Shown here: positions 16,878 through 26,071 of the stretch, in pieces
Layout of the letters: every line of letters starts with the position of its first letter
Numbering within the stretch: the first letter of the stretch is position 1
Assembly: GCA_019058245.1 (NCBI GenBank)
Contig: JAHPZJ010000023.1
Coordinates: 34,028 to 98,027, forward strand
Origin: Promethearchaeota archaeon
Lineage (GTDB): Archaea; Asgardarchaeota; Lokiarchaeia; Sigyniarchaeales; SOKP01
Direction of reading: 5' to 3'
Length of the DNA: 64,000 nt
Translations under genes and position numbers: made by a program
The notes under the pieces: generated by a model
What the model saw: only the letters and a program-made list of their open reading frames with translations
Databases searched by the model: none
Told to the model about the DNA's origin: nothing

Positions 16878-18533
16878 ATGAGAAAATTAAAAATTTGTAT
16901 AGGGCAAATTAATCCAATTGTTGGAGATATTGAATATAATGCAGATAAAATCATTACAATTATTAGAAAAAATCAAGATGTTGATATTATTGTATTTCCG
17001 GAAATGGGTCTTGTGGGATATCCTCTGATGGATCACATTCATGATCCGTTAATTAAACATAAAAACTCAGATGCTATTAAAAGAATCAAAAATCTAAATT
17101 CTAAAGCTTCTGTTATTTTAGGAACATTTACAGAACCTAAAGAATTAAAAGGTAAGTTTCAGCCTTTTTACAACTCAGGTTTAGTTATTGAAGGTGAAGA
17201 ATTAAGTTATATTGAAAATAAAAGACTATTGCCAAATTATGATGTATTCGATGAGAGAAGATACTTTTCTTTCGATAACAAGTTTAAACCTGTGAAAATT
17301 AAAGGAGTGAAATGTGGGATCTTAATTTGTGAGGACATATGGGATGAACATTATGAGAAAAATGTTTCAGAGAATTTGGTGATGAATGGAGCAGAAATAT
17401 TGATAGTAATTAATGCTTCTCCATATCATATTAATAAATTTAAACAAAGGGTTGAACTTATTTCTGATAAAGCTAGAAATCTAGCAGTTCCTATCTTTTA
17501 TATTAATATGGTTGGGGGTCTTGACGAAATTATATATGATGGACAGAGTTTTGTAAGTAATAAGTATGGTCAGATAATTTTCAAAGCGAAAGCGTTTGAA
17601 GAAGATGACCCTATTGTAGAAATAGCAATTGATTCAGATAGTCCTATTGAAGAAATAAATTATGAAATAGATTGGAGAGAAGAAGTACTTGAAGCACTTA
17701 AATTAAATATAAGAGATTATTTTTCTAAAACGGGTTTTTTTAAAGGTATAGTTTTAGGATTAAGTGGGGGAATTGATTCAGCTTTTACTGCTTATACTTG
17801 TGCTAAGGCAATTGGATCGGATAAAGTAACGTGTATTATGATGCCAACCCGTTTTACTTCAGAACAGAGTATTAATTTAGCTCGTGATTTATGTGAAAAC
17901 TTAGATATAAAATATATCATTCATCCAATTGACGATATTTTTCTGAGCTATAATCAGGATTTTAAGAAAAATTTGGGAGATTTACCATTTGATATTGCAG
18001 ATGAGAATCTACAGGCTAGAATTCGTGCAACAATATTAATGTATTATTCCAATAAATTTAATTGGCTATTAGTTTCCACAGGCAATAAATCTGAGATAGC
18101 TGTTGGATATTGCACGCTTTATGGAGATACCTGTGGGGGAAAGAATATTCCAGGAGATCTTTTAAAAATACAAATCTATGATATTTGCAAATGGATTAAT
18201 CGAGAAAAAGAAGTAATCCCTAAAGGTATTATTGAAAGACCTCCAACTGCTGAATTGAGAGAAAATCAAAAAGATGAAGACTCATTACCACCTTATAACA
18301 TATTAGATCTTATTTTGAATGAGATTATTAAACATGGAATAGGCAATGAATTAAATCACTTGGAAAAAAAAGCAATTGATAAAGAAACCATAAATTATGT
18401 AAGAAAATTATACTTGAATTCAGAATTTAAACGTAGGCAATTAGTTCAATCAATAAAAGTGAGTGAAAGTGCCTTTGGTATAGGACGTCGATATCCAGTA
18501 TTAAAAAAAATAAATTTAGATAATGAAATTTGA
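16878..18533 (+). CDS. nadE: glutamine-dependent NAD+ synthetase
   Basis: This enzyme amidates nicotinic acid adenine dinucleotide to NAD+, the last step of NAD synthesis, using glutamine as ammonia donor. The 551-residue protein has an N-terminal nitrilase-type glutaminase domain (1-260) with the triad Glu42 (FPEMGLVGYP), Lys115 (ENKRLLPNY) and Cys151 (ILICEDIWD), and a C-terminal synthetase domain with the SGGIDS PP-loop at 296-301. The region STGNKSEIAVGYCTLYGD follows, as expected for this family. It is monocistronic and divergent from amtB. The glutamine dependence ties it to the neighbouring glutamine synthetases. Two-domain enzymes of this length are usual in bacteria and eukaryotes and occur in archaea too. 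Confidence 0.93.
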   Translation: MRKLKICIGQINPIVGDIEYNADKIITIIRKNQDVDIIVFPEMGLVGYPLMDHIHDPLIKHKNSDAIKRIKNLNSKASVILGTFTEPKELKGKFQPFYNSGLVIEGEELSYIENKRLLPNYDVFDERRYFSFDNKFKPVKIKGVKCGILICEDIWDEHYEKNVSENLVMNGAEILIVINASPYHINKFKQRVELISDKARNLAVPIFYINMVGGLDEIIYDGQSFVSNKYGQIIFKAKAFEEDDPIVEIAIDSDSPIEEINYEIDWREEVLEALKLNIRDYFSKTGFFKGIVLGLSGGIDSAFTAYTCAKAIGSDKVTCIMMPTRFTSEQSINLARDLCENLDIKYIIHPIDDIFLSYNQDFKKNLGDLPFDIADENLQARIRATILMYYSNKFNWLLVSTGNKSEIAVGYCTLYGDTCGGKNIPGDLLKIQIYDICKWINREKEVIPKGIIERPPTAELRENQKDEDSLPPYNILDLILNEIIKHGIGNELNHLEKKAIDKETINYVRKLYLNSEFKRRQLVQSIKVSESAFGIGRRYPVLKKINLDNEI

Positions 18534-18540
18534 AGAATTT

Positions 18541-18612
18541 CAATATAATTTTTACATAAAATATTATCTTATTAATAAAATTGTATCATCTTCATCTTAA
18601 ATGGGATTCTTT
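18541..18612 (-). other. relict of an lrp-type leader upstream of glnA2
   Basis: Read on the minus strand, the stretch left of the first glnA2 box contains TGGACAAAA, then ATTTAAGAT, then TACAAT and TTATTAATA, in the order found in the lrp2 leader (11417-11361). No lrp gene follows; the nadE 3' end is there instead. This suggests that the whole divergent lrp-glnA promoter was duplicated and the lrp side lost. The match is by eye and gapped. Confidence 0.45.
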
Positions 18613-18791
18613 TGTCCAGTGAATTTTATCAATTATCATAAATTTTTCATTATAATTTAGGTTCTATAGAAAATTTAATAATCTTGTCCAGAGAATATTC
18701 TAGGATTTGCTTTTCTGTCCATAATATATAGGTTTTACTGGTCAAATATAAACCTTTATATATTGTTTCACACTATTTGTTCATAATATAA
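18613..18791 (+). promoter_or_regulatory. glnA2 promoter with three TGTCCA boxes and conserved leader block
   Basis: TGTCCA at 18613, 18685 and 18716 (spacings 72 and 31 bp) is followed by a TATA element (CTTTATATATT, 18754-18764) and TTTGTTCATAATATAA at 18776-18791. The leader block starts exactly 60 bp after the third box, as at glnA1. The first two boxes extend to TTGTCCAGnGAAT. The leader to the ATG at 18858 is about 70 nt. Confidence 0.7.
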
Positions 18792-18857
18792 TTTAAAAAA
18801 GAAAATATAATTTAGTATAATAAAATATATTTGAAGAAAAAAATAGAATGAAAAGAA

Positions 18858-20210
18858 ATGATTGAAAAAGATGATCCAGAACGCTGGAAAATTTGCGATA
18901 AAGTTATAGAGACGGTAAAAGAGCAGGATATCAAACTAGTTTACTTTCAATGGACCGATATTCATGGTATACTTAAATCATTTGAGATTAATGCAAAACG
19001 AATCGAAGATTTTCTCCAAGATGGAGAACATTTCGATGGAAGTTCAATTACTGGATATGGAGCTATAGAAGAATCCGATAAAACTGCTATACCAGATCCT
19101 AGTACTTTTGCAATTATGCCTTGGCGAAAGGAGAAAAAAGTCGCTAGATTCATCTGTGATATATACAAACCAGATGGAAATAGATATGAAGGTGATCCGC
19201 GTTATATCCTTCAAAAAGCAGTTAAAAAAGCTTCTGAATTTGGATATACTTATTATTGCGCTCCTGAACTTGAGTTTTTCGTAATCGATACAGATACTGA
19301 GAAGGCATTTAAACCTGGCGATTTGCGTGGATATTTTGATTATGATCCTTATGATATCAACGAACGAATGAGATATAGGATTAATGAATATTGTGATGCT
19401 ATGGGAATTGAAACTGAAGCAATACATCATGAAGTTGCCTATGGTCAACATGAAGTAGATTTTAAATATGATAAAGCAGTAACATCAGCGGACAATACGG
19501 TTACCCTTAAAACCATAATTAAAACTGTTGCAGCTGAAGATGGTATGATTGGAACCTTTATGCCAAAACCATTTGCAGGTATCAATGGTAGTGGTATGCA
19601 TGTTCACCAAAGTATGATGAAAGATGGAAAAAACGCTTTCTATGATGAGAAGGATAATAATTATATATCAATGACCATGAAGAAATTTATCGCAGGACAA
19701 TTAAAACATGCAAAAGCGATGTGTGCAGTGTTAAGTAGTTGGCCAAACTCTTATAAACGTCTAGTTCCTGGATATGAAGCTCCAGTATATATAGCTTGGG
19801 GTTTTAGGAATAGATCACCATTAATAAGGGTCCCCGATTTTAGTGGAAAGCCAAGTTCTGCTCGCTGTGAGATACGATGTCCAGATCCTGCAGGGAATCC
19901 CTATCTTCAATTTGCTGTTTTATTAGCGACAGGTTTGGAGGGAATAATATCTGATGATATTGAAGTTCCTGAAGCTACTGATAAAAATGTATATCATTTT
20001 TCATCCAAAGATCTTGAAAAAGCAGGAATTGATGCATTACCGGGAAGTTTAAGGCAGGCCATTATAGAATTTAGGAATTCAGAATTTATGAAAGAAATAT
20101 TTGGAGAAGAGCCTTGGAAAAACTTCTATTATGCTAAATTGGAGGAATTTGACGCCTATAGAATTAATGTAGGTCAATGGGAAAGAGATAGATATATTGT
20201 AAAATTGTAA
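18858..20210 (+). CDS. glnA: glutamine synthetase type I, standard form
   Basis: This second cytosolic glutamine synthetase has 450 residues, the usual archaeal/Firmicutes type-I length. Motifs are FDGSSITGYG, PELEFFVID, HHEVAYGQHEVDFKY, MPKPFAGINGSGMHVHQS, NSYKRLVPGYEAP, RNRSPLIRVP and CEIRCPDPAGNP. It keeps all metal and substrate residues visible in the first copy, but differs from it throughout, so the two are old paralogues, not a recent duplication. In contrast their promoters match in layout. Two enzymes under the same boxes may serve different ammonium affinities or one may be regulatory; this is inference. It is monocistronic, followed by a long T-tract. Confidence 0.95.
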   Translation: MIEKDDPERWKICDKVIETVKEQDIKLVYFQWTDIHGILKSFEINAKRIEDFLQDGEHFDGSSITGYGAIEESDKTAIPDPSTFAIMPWRKEKKVARFICDIYKPDGNRYEGDPRYILQKAVKKASEFGYTYYCAPELEFFVIDTDTEKAFKPGDLRGYFDYDPYDINERMRYRINEYCDAMGIETEAIHHEVAYGQHEVDFKYDKAVTSADNTVTLKTIIKTVAAEDGMIGTFMPKPFAGINGSGMHVHQSMMKDGKNAFYDEKDNNYISMTMKKFIAGQLKHAKAMCAVLSSWPNSYKRLVPGYEAPVYIAWGFRNRSPLIRVPDFSGKPSSARCEIRCPDPAGNPYLQFAVLLATGLEGIISDDIEVPEATDKNVYHFSSKDLEKAGIDALPGSLRQAIIEFRNSEFMKEIFGEEPWKNFYYAKLEEFDAYRINVGQWERDRYIVKL

Positions 20211-20233
20211 TTTTTTTTTTATTTTTTTTTTTT
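20211..20233 (+). terminator. double oligo-T tract after glnA2
   Basis: Ten Ts, one A and twelve Ts follow the stop codon directly, a strong archaeal U-tract terminator. Confidence 0.55.
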
Positions 20234-20374
20234 AATGAGTTCAGATGATAAAAAATATTAAAATCAGCAAAAGCTTTTTTAGATTTATAATAGATTTTCT
20301 TGCTTTTAATAAGATAATAATTATCTTACAAGATAATGAACAATATTAGACTAAAAAAAAACGATGGACGTTAC

Positions 20375-20626
20375 TTAAAATAAATCTGGGTACATCTTTT
20401 CGATATTTTCCATAGTCTCAGAAAACAAATTGTATAAAACAATATTGTCATAAACAAGTATATTCTCATAAAAATAATCTAAAATTTCATTAGCAAGTTT
20501 CTTATCATTCTTAGGATCAATTTTAGGTTTTAAATTGAATAAAATTTCAAATTCTTCTCTCAACCATGTTAATTCATTTTTTAAGCTTTCCTCTAAAACT
20601 TGTAGATAATTTATACTAACTTCCAT
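20375..20626 (-). CDS. small acidic helical protein (83 aa), unknown
   Basis: This short gene starts at ATG 20626 with GAGGT 8 nt upstream. The product is mostly amphipathic helix, rich in Glu, Asp, Leu and Asn, with a possible coiled segment at about 5-30 (LEESLKNELTWLREEFEIL) and no cysteines, signal or membrane segment. It converges with glnA2. I recognise no family. The good ribosome-binding site and clean frame support a real gene. Confidence 0.5.
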   Translation of the reverse strand: MEVSINYLQVLEESLKNELTWLREEFEILFNLKPKIDPKNDKKLANEILDYFYENILVYDNIVLYNLFSETMENIEKMYPDLF

Positions 20627-20977
20627 ATCAATACCTCAATCCCTTAATTTATTTTAATAAATCCTTTTTCTTTGTATTAAATGAAATAATATGGTTATTT
20701 ATAATTTTCATAGACCAATCTTTACATAAACTAAGATTTGAAAAAGCTTTTCTTTGGAATCTATTATTATTTTTTTTTTAATTCTTTTGAGTTATAACCA
20801 TACTATCTGAAGTATATTATGGTATCAAAAATAAAGTCTTAATCTATATATATAATGAGCATGGTTATTTCAGCCTTAATTTATGTTGTGTTGAAAATAT
20901 TATAAGTTTTTTAAAAATTGTTTATTATTTCTTGTAATCTCAAAATTTTAAGAAATTTTAAGAAGGTTGGAAATTAA
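20627..20977 (+). promoter_or_regulatory. 351-bp gap with repeated ATGGTTAT motif and TATA box
   Basis: The gap precedes the membrane-protein gene at 20978. ATGGTTAT occurs at 20691 and 20861, and in inverted form (ATAACCAT) at 20794. CTATATATATAAT (20844-20856) is a clear TATA box and AAGGTTGG lies 8 nt before the ATG. The repeats may be operator sites. No gene is seen. Confidence 0.35.
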
Positions 20978-21505
20978 ATGTCTGGAAAATGGATAGGAAT
21001 TTTTCCTATTATATGTGTTGTGTTACTGATCGTTTCATTGTTTTTACCAATAATGGGGCTAAGTATTTTTAGTTTTGGATTGATAGATCCTGCTATAACT
21101 GGAGATATCATGCCTTTTGGAGGAGGAATCTTAGATGAGCTTGAGCCATATGTTGCGACAGTTCCAAAAGCTGGTGACATACAAAATGCTTTTTTTTGGG
21201 TTGGGATAATTTTTGCTGTATTCTTCGCGCTTGATGCTTTATTCTTGTTTATTGGAGGAATTAGAGTAATGACTGGAAGCAAAGAACTCGAAAAAGCTAG
21301 AAAAAAGTGGTTAACGGGAGGATTATCAAGGATTATAAGTCAAGTTATCCTAATTGTAGTGCTGCTTTTTTTTGTTCCCGACTTAATATCAGATTATGCC
21401 CCTGGACTAGAAATAACTTTTTCAATAGGACTAGGGATGATAATGATAATCATTGTAGGCGGAATTTTAGTTTTCGCATGGATCTTAGCCAAAATCGCTG
21501 ATTAA
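20978..21505 (+). CDS. four-pass membrane protein, unknown function (175 aa)
   Basis: Hydrophobic segments lie at about 5-30, 70-95, 112-132 and 143-172; a 40-residue extracytoplasmic loop follows the first, and a basic cytoplasmic stretch (ELEKARKKW) separates the second and third. The layout resembles small four-helix membrane proteins common in Asgard genomes, but there are no catalytic or binding motifs. The start ATG has AAGGTTGG upstream. It is monocistronic, with a TATA box and repeated motifs in the promoter region. No family assignment is possible from sequence alone. Confidence 0.6.
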   Translation: MSGKWIGIFPIICVVLLIVSLFLPIMGLSIFSFGLIDPAITGDIMPFGGGILDELEPYVATVPKAGDIQNAFFWVGIIFAVFFALDALFLFIGGIRVMTGSKELEKARKKWLTGGLSRIISQVILIVVLLFFVPDLISDYAPGLEITFSIGLGMIMIIIVGGILVFAWILAKIAD

Positions 21506-21659
21506 ATAAAGATATAATTATAAATCATTTTTTTTAAGTAAAAATAATCAATCTAATTTTACAGCCTCGAATATTATTTATTAACTTATTTTTCTTATCA
21601 ACTTTCTCATTAAAGAGGAATTTTCTTTCTTTAGATAGATATCAAGTATATTTTCTCTT

Positions 21660-23474
21660 TCAGATTTGTTTTATTTCCTTCATTTTTTCTATATATTCTA
21701 AAGATTGGTGGCGGAAATATGTATTGTAAAGCTCAGCATACATTCCACCCTTAGCCATTAACTCTTCGTGATTTCCTTCTTCTATAATTTTCCCATGATC
21801 AAGTACAATTATTCTATTGACATGTCTTACGGTCCAAAGATGATGAGCAATTATAATTGATGTTCGTCCTTCTATTGTTTTTTGCAAGGCATCTTGTATT
21901 TTTGTTTCGGTGAAGGGATCAACTGAAGCAGTAGCTTCGTCTAAGATGAGAATCGCTGGGTTTTCTAATAGAACTCGGGCAAAAACCACTAATTGTCTTT
22001 GACCCATTGAAAGACGGCTACCCCTTTCACCAGTATCAGTTTCTAATCCTCTTGATAAATCCTCGATCCAATCAGAACCACTAGTTGCATTTAATGAATT
22101 AATAACATCTTCTTTTTTTGCATTTGAACAACAATATTTTATATTATTTTCAATTGAATCTGCAAAAAGAAATGGTGATTGAGGAATAATTCCAATTTGT
22201 CTACGATATTCTTTAAGGTCATAATTTCTGATGCTTATCCCATCTATTAAGATATCTCCGCCTTGGAATTCATAAAATCTTGCTAGAAGCTTAGCTAAGC
22301 TAGATTTTCCAGCACCAGTATGCCCAACAATGGCTATAGATTCTCCAGAATTAATTGATAAATTAAAATTATTAAAAACACCCTTATTATTTTCATACTG
22401 GAACAAAAGGTTCCTGATTTCTATATTACCTTTTAATCTTGATGGCTTAATACTATCGTTTTGAATGATCAATGGTAAAGTATCTATTAGTGCAAAAATT
22501 CGTTCGGATGCCGCCATTCCCGCTTGAAAAGTTGGCCAAAATGCAGCAATCGATAATAACGGAAAAAATAAATAATTCACACCTTGAAGAAATAAATTCA
22601 GGTCTCCAGCGCTTATTGTCCCTCCCAAGACATTTTTTCCACCAAAAAGAACTAATAAAGTTATTGTAATTCCTTGTATGATTCCTAAGGATGGGAAAAT
22701 GGCATTTAATATAAATGCCCTTCTTAAATTGACCTTATAAGAAGTATCATTTACTTTATTAAATTTTTCATACAATTTTTCTTCTTGACGAAATGTTTTT
22801 GCTATTTGAATGCCAGAAAAACTCTCTTTAACAAAATCATTAACAGATGCTAGAGCTCTTTGACCTAATAATGTCTTTTTTCTAGCTATTTTTCGAAATG
22901 ATAATGCTAGGATAAAAAAGATTGGAACTGCAATTATTACTGCTAATGTTAATAAAATATTTATAAAGAACATAATGATCAGTAAAAAAAAGACAATCAA
23001 TATTGATGAAATTAATTGAATAGATAAATCTACAGTAGTTCCAAAAGTCTCACTATCTGAATTTACTCGACTAACTATTTTACCTGTTGGATTTCTGTCA
23101 AAAAACGAAAGATCATGATTTAAAACGGCATCCGTGGCATTTTTTCTTAGATCTAAAACAACACCACCTATAACTCTAAAAGCATATCGTTGCTGAAAAT
23201 AATTAAAAACATAACTTAATAAATTAAAAATAAGAATTAGAATAATTACAGCGAATATACTGAAAATATTTCTATTTGTCTCTAAATTATTAATAATTAT
23301 ACTGGTTAAAACTGGAACAAAAGCAGAAGTAATAGATGCAACAGATATAAAAAAAATAACAATTGACATTGAACGTTTATATGGATGAAAATAAGATAAT
23401 ATCCGTTTTAATAAAAACCTATCAGAAAATTCTCTATCATATTCTTCAGCTTCTAAAGCCCACCCATACGCCAA
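21660..23474 (-). CDS. ABC exporter subunit with canonical Walker B and altered signature motif
   Basis: This protein, about 604 residues, has an N-terminal six-helix exporter domain and a C-terminal nucleotide-binding domain. Counted from the upstream GTG, Walker A is GHTGAGKSS (390-398), the signature reads LSMGQ (494-498) instead of LSGGQ, Walker B is ILILDEA with the catalytic Glu at 519, and the H-loop His is at 550. A GTG at 23492 would overlap the previous gene, but AGGAGG at 23489-23484 lies 9 nt before TTG 23474, which leaves a clean 4-nt gap. I therefore prefer the TTG start. It pairs with the gene upstream to form a heterodimeric exporter of lipids, peptides or drugs; substrate unknown. 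Confidence 0.85.
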   Translation of the reverse strand: MAYGWALEAEEYDREFSDRFLLKRILSYFHPYKRSMSIVIFFISVASITSAFVPVLTSIIINNLETNRNIFSIFAVIILILIFNLLSYVFNYFQQRYAFRVIGGVVLDLRKNATDAVLNHDLSFFDRNPTGKIVSRVNSDSETFGTTVDLSIQLISSILIVFFLLIIMFFINILLTLAVIIAVPIFFILALSFRKIARKKTLLGQRALASVNDFVKESFSGIQIAKTFRQEEKLYEKFNKVNDTSYKVNLRRAFILNAIFPSLGIIQGITITLLVLFGGKNVLGGTISAGDLNLFLQGVNYLFFPLLSIAAFWPTFQAGMAASERIFALIDTLPLIIQNDSIKPSRLKGNIEIRNLLFQYENNKGVFNNFNLSINSGESIAIVGHTGAGKSSLAKLLARFYEFQGGDILIDGISIRNYDLKEYRRQIGIIPQSPFLFADSIENNIKYCCSNAKKEDVINSLNATSGSDWIEDLSRGLETDTGERGSRLSMGQRQLVVFARVLLENPAILILDEATASVDPFTETKIQDALQKTIEGRTSIIIAHHLWTVRHVNRIIVLDHGKIIEEGNHEELMAKGGMYAELYNTYFRHQSLEYIEKMKEIKQI

Positions 23475-23478
23475 TAAC

Positions 23479-25317
23479 TTATGCCTCCTCACATCTTTTA
23501 ATTAATGTATCAATTTCAACATCAAATTTTTTGATAAAAATTCGTTGATAATCTTCTGAAGTTTTTAATAATTCTTCATGAGTTCCTTTTGCTACAATCT
23601 CTCCTTTATTCAATACAATTATTAAATCAGCCCATCGAATTTGACTTAAACGATGTGTGATAAGAATTGTTGTCCGATTTTTGAGGATATTTCGAATAGC
23701 TCTCTGAATTTTATCCTCTGTATTAGAGTCAATTGCTGAAGTAGAATCATCCAATATTAAAATCTTGGGGTTTACAAGAAAAGCACGAGCAATAGCGATT
23801 CTTTGTCTTTCACCACCACTTAATTGAACACCTCTCTCTCCAACTTCTGAATAATATTGATTTGGTAAATTAGAGATAAATCCATGTGCTTGAGCTTCTT
23901 TTGCCACTTCAACTACTTGTTCTATTGAACCTGTATATCCAAATGATATATTTTCAAAGATAGTTGTAGAAAACAAAAATACATCTTGATCTACATATGA
24001 AATTTGATTTCTCAACGAATTTAAAGCATAATTACGAATATCAACATTATCAATCAAAATTCTGCCTTCATCGACATCATATAATCGTGAAATTAATTTT
24101 GTTAAAGTTGTTTTACCTGATCCAGTAGTTCCTACTAATGCTAATGTTTGACCAGGTTTAACTTCAAAACTAATATTTTTTAATACTTTTTTTTCACTCC
24201 CAGGATAGCTAAAAATTACATTTTCGAATTTAATATCACCTTTAATTTCATTTTTATAACCTCCAACATTTTCATCAATTTCTGTTTTCTTATTCATGAA
24301 TTCAAGTAATCTTTGAGCACTGGACACCGCTAGTCTAATTATTGCAAAAACAAAAATAGATATAAATGTAGGAAATCGTAATAATGCTAATAATCCTAAA
24401 TATGCTATTACTTGACCGATATTCATTAACCCTATTAAATTAAGGATTATAGCATGTATGAGCCCTCCAGTTATAGTTAAAGCTAAAATTAGCAGTGGGA
24501 GATATTTTGCTTCAACATCACCTTGTTCAACATATGCATCTCGATAATTATTAGCATTTTCATAATATTTTTTACTTTCTCCGCTTTCTTGGGCACTTGC
24601 TTTAACAACTTCAATTCCAGTTAAAGCTTCATTCAATGTTGAGTTCATCATTCCATAGAAACTACGCAATTTCCCAGTGATAGGGCCAATTTTTCTAGTA
24701 TATGATTTTAGAGCAAAGAAAAACAATAATGAGAAAATTAATGGAGCTAAAATTAATTGCGAAGGATAAAAAGCGAGAATATAGAAAAGAGGGACTATTA
24801 ATGAAGTAAAGGACTCAAAAATAAGGGAAATTGCTGGACTAATTAAGAAATTCATTGTTCGAACATCATCGGTTGCACGAGCCATTAATTCTCCAATTTT
24901 CTGTTGATCATGAAATGATTGACTTTTGCCCAGTAGATTAGAAAAGAATTCTTTTCTACAATCTCTCTCCAATCTCTGTGCTATTACTTCACGTAACATA
25001 TAATTAATTAAACGTAATATAGGAGTTCCTACACTTAATAATAATATAAAAGTAGTATAAAAAAGCAAACTTGATTGTTTACCAATTAGAAAATCTGTAA
25101 TAGCGTTCCCAATAACTACTAGGATAGCTGATGATAGATTAGCTGCTAAAATTGTTGTAAATAATACAATAATAAATAAAAGTTTATTAGAGCGATAAAA
25201 AATATGAGATAAAATCCATCTTCTCGACCCTATCTGTCGTGCTTTTTCAAAAGGATCGTTTCCTGGAGAAAATTCAACGTAATTTGTATTAATATTTTTA
25301 TTTGTAATGCTCCGCAT
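23479..25317 (-). CDS. ABC exporter subunit with degenerate Walker B
   Basis: This 612-residue half-transporter has six membrane helices (about 45-335) and a nucleotide-binding domain with Walker A GTTGSGKT (396-403), signature LSGGE (499-503), Walker B ILILDDST in which the catalytic Glu is Asp524, and the H-loop His at 555. In heterodimeric exporters such as TM287/288 one subunit has exactly this change. The partner downstream keeps Glu but has an altered signature, so the degenerate site would be formed by this Walker A/B and the partner LSMGQ. The two genes are adjacent on the same strand and translationally close. Location: cytoplasmic membrane. Confidence 0.87.
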   Translation of the reverse strand: MRSITNKNINTNYVEFSPGNDPFEKARQIGSRRWILSHIFYRSNKLLFIIVLFTTILAANLSSAILVVIGNAITDFLIGKQSSLLFYTTFILLLSVGTPILRLINYMLREVIAQRLERDCRKEFFSNLLGKSQSFHDQQKIGELMARATDDVRTMNFLISPAISLIFESFTSLIVPLFYILAFYPSQLILAPLIFSLLFFFALKSYTRKIGPITGKLRSFYGMMNSTLNEALTGIEVVKASAQESGESKKYYENANNYRDAYVEQGDVEAKYLPLLILALTITGGLIHAIILNLIGLMNIGQVIAYLGLLALLRFPTFISIFVFAIIRLAVSSAQRLLEFMNKKTEIDENVGGYKNEIKGDIKFENVIFSYPGSEKKVLKNISFEVKPGQTLALVGTTGSGKTTLTKLISRLYDVDEGRILIDNVDIRNYALNSLRNQISYVDQDVFLFSTTIFENISFGYTGSIEQVVEVAKEAQAHGFISNLPNQYYSEVGERGVQLSGGERQRIAIARAFLVNPKILILDDSTSAIDSNTEDKIQRAIRNILKNRTTILITHRLSQIRWADLIIVLNKGEIVAKGTHEELLKTSEDYQRIFIKKFDVEIDTLIKRCEEA

Positions 25318-25457
25318 TTTCTGAATCTTCTTTGGTAAACATTTTAATTCACTTTATATTATTTACGAAATATTTAATTCTTAATAGGTTTTTTACATTT
25401 AAATTATAAATTTTTATAATTCTATATTATTAGAGTTAACTTTGGAGTAGGAAAACT

Positions 25458-25952
25458 TTGGAATTCTTGATTAGAAAAGCCTCTGTTGAAGATGCTGAGA
25501 AAATAGCCTCTATATGGTCAATTATTTGCTCGGAAAGAACGTATTCTGCTGTAAATAAACCTTTTACCCCTGAACAAGAGAAAGAATATATATCTAATCT
25601 TTCTGATCGTGAAGGTATCTTTGTGGCTGAATATAAAAGCCAAATTATAGGATTTCAGTCATTAGATATATGGATGGATTATATAGATTCATTTGACCAT
25701 GTTGGGACTATCGGGACTTTTATCCATCCTAATTGGCGTAAAAAACAAATAGGAAAAAAATTAGCTACCTTTATGTTTAATTTTGCCCGAAATAACAGCT
25801 ATGAAAAACTTGTTATATATGTTCGAGCTAGAAATAAAATTGCAATAGATTTCTATAAAGATCTAGGTTTTGTCGAAAAAGGTGTCCTTACAAAACAAGT
25901 AAAAATTGATAATGTTTATGAAGATGAAATATTTATGGAAAAGTTTCTTTAG
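25458..25952 (+). CDS. GNAT-family N-acetyltransferase
   Basis: This 164-residue acetyl-CoA-dependent transferase begins IRKASVEDAEKIASIW, has the acetyl-CoA loop RKKQIGKKLATFMF (about 95-108, the R-x-x-x-x-G-K variant of motif A), and ends IDFYKDLGFVEKGVL, typical of the PhnO/RimI-like group. The acceptor substrate is not predictable. The start is TTG at 25458, with GGAG at 25444-25447; no ATG is available. It is transcribed away from the ABC exporter and stands alone. A perfect inverted repeat 12 nt after its stop may serve as an end signal. Confidence 0.8.
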   Translation: MEFLIRKASVEDAEKIASIWSIICSERTYSAVNKPFTPEQEKEYISNLSDREGIFVAEYKSQIIGFQSLDIWMDYIDSFDHVGTIGTFIHPNWRKKQIGKKLATFMFNFARNNSYEKLVIYVRARNKIAIDFYKDLGFVEKGVLTKQVKIDNVYEDEIFMEKFL

Positions 25953-25964
25953 TTTTGCTGATAC

Positions 25965-25980
25965 TTTTTGTACACAAAAA
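25965..25980 (+). repeat. perfect inverted repeat after the GNAT gene
   Basis: TTTTTGT, then AC, then ACAAAAA: 7-bp arms with a 2-nt spacer. The loop is too short for a stable hairpin, so a protein-binding dyad or chance in AT-rich DNA are both possible. Confidence 0.3.
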
Positions 25981-26071
25981 ATATTGCTAATGTTAACCAG
26001 TTAATAATTCCGACAAATTTCTATGATTTATTAAGGATTAATTTAAATATAAAAACAATTATAAACTAGTT

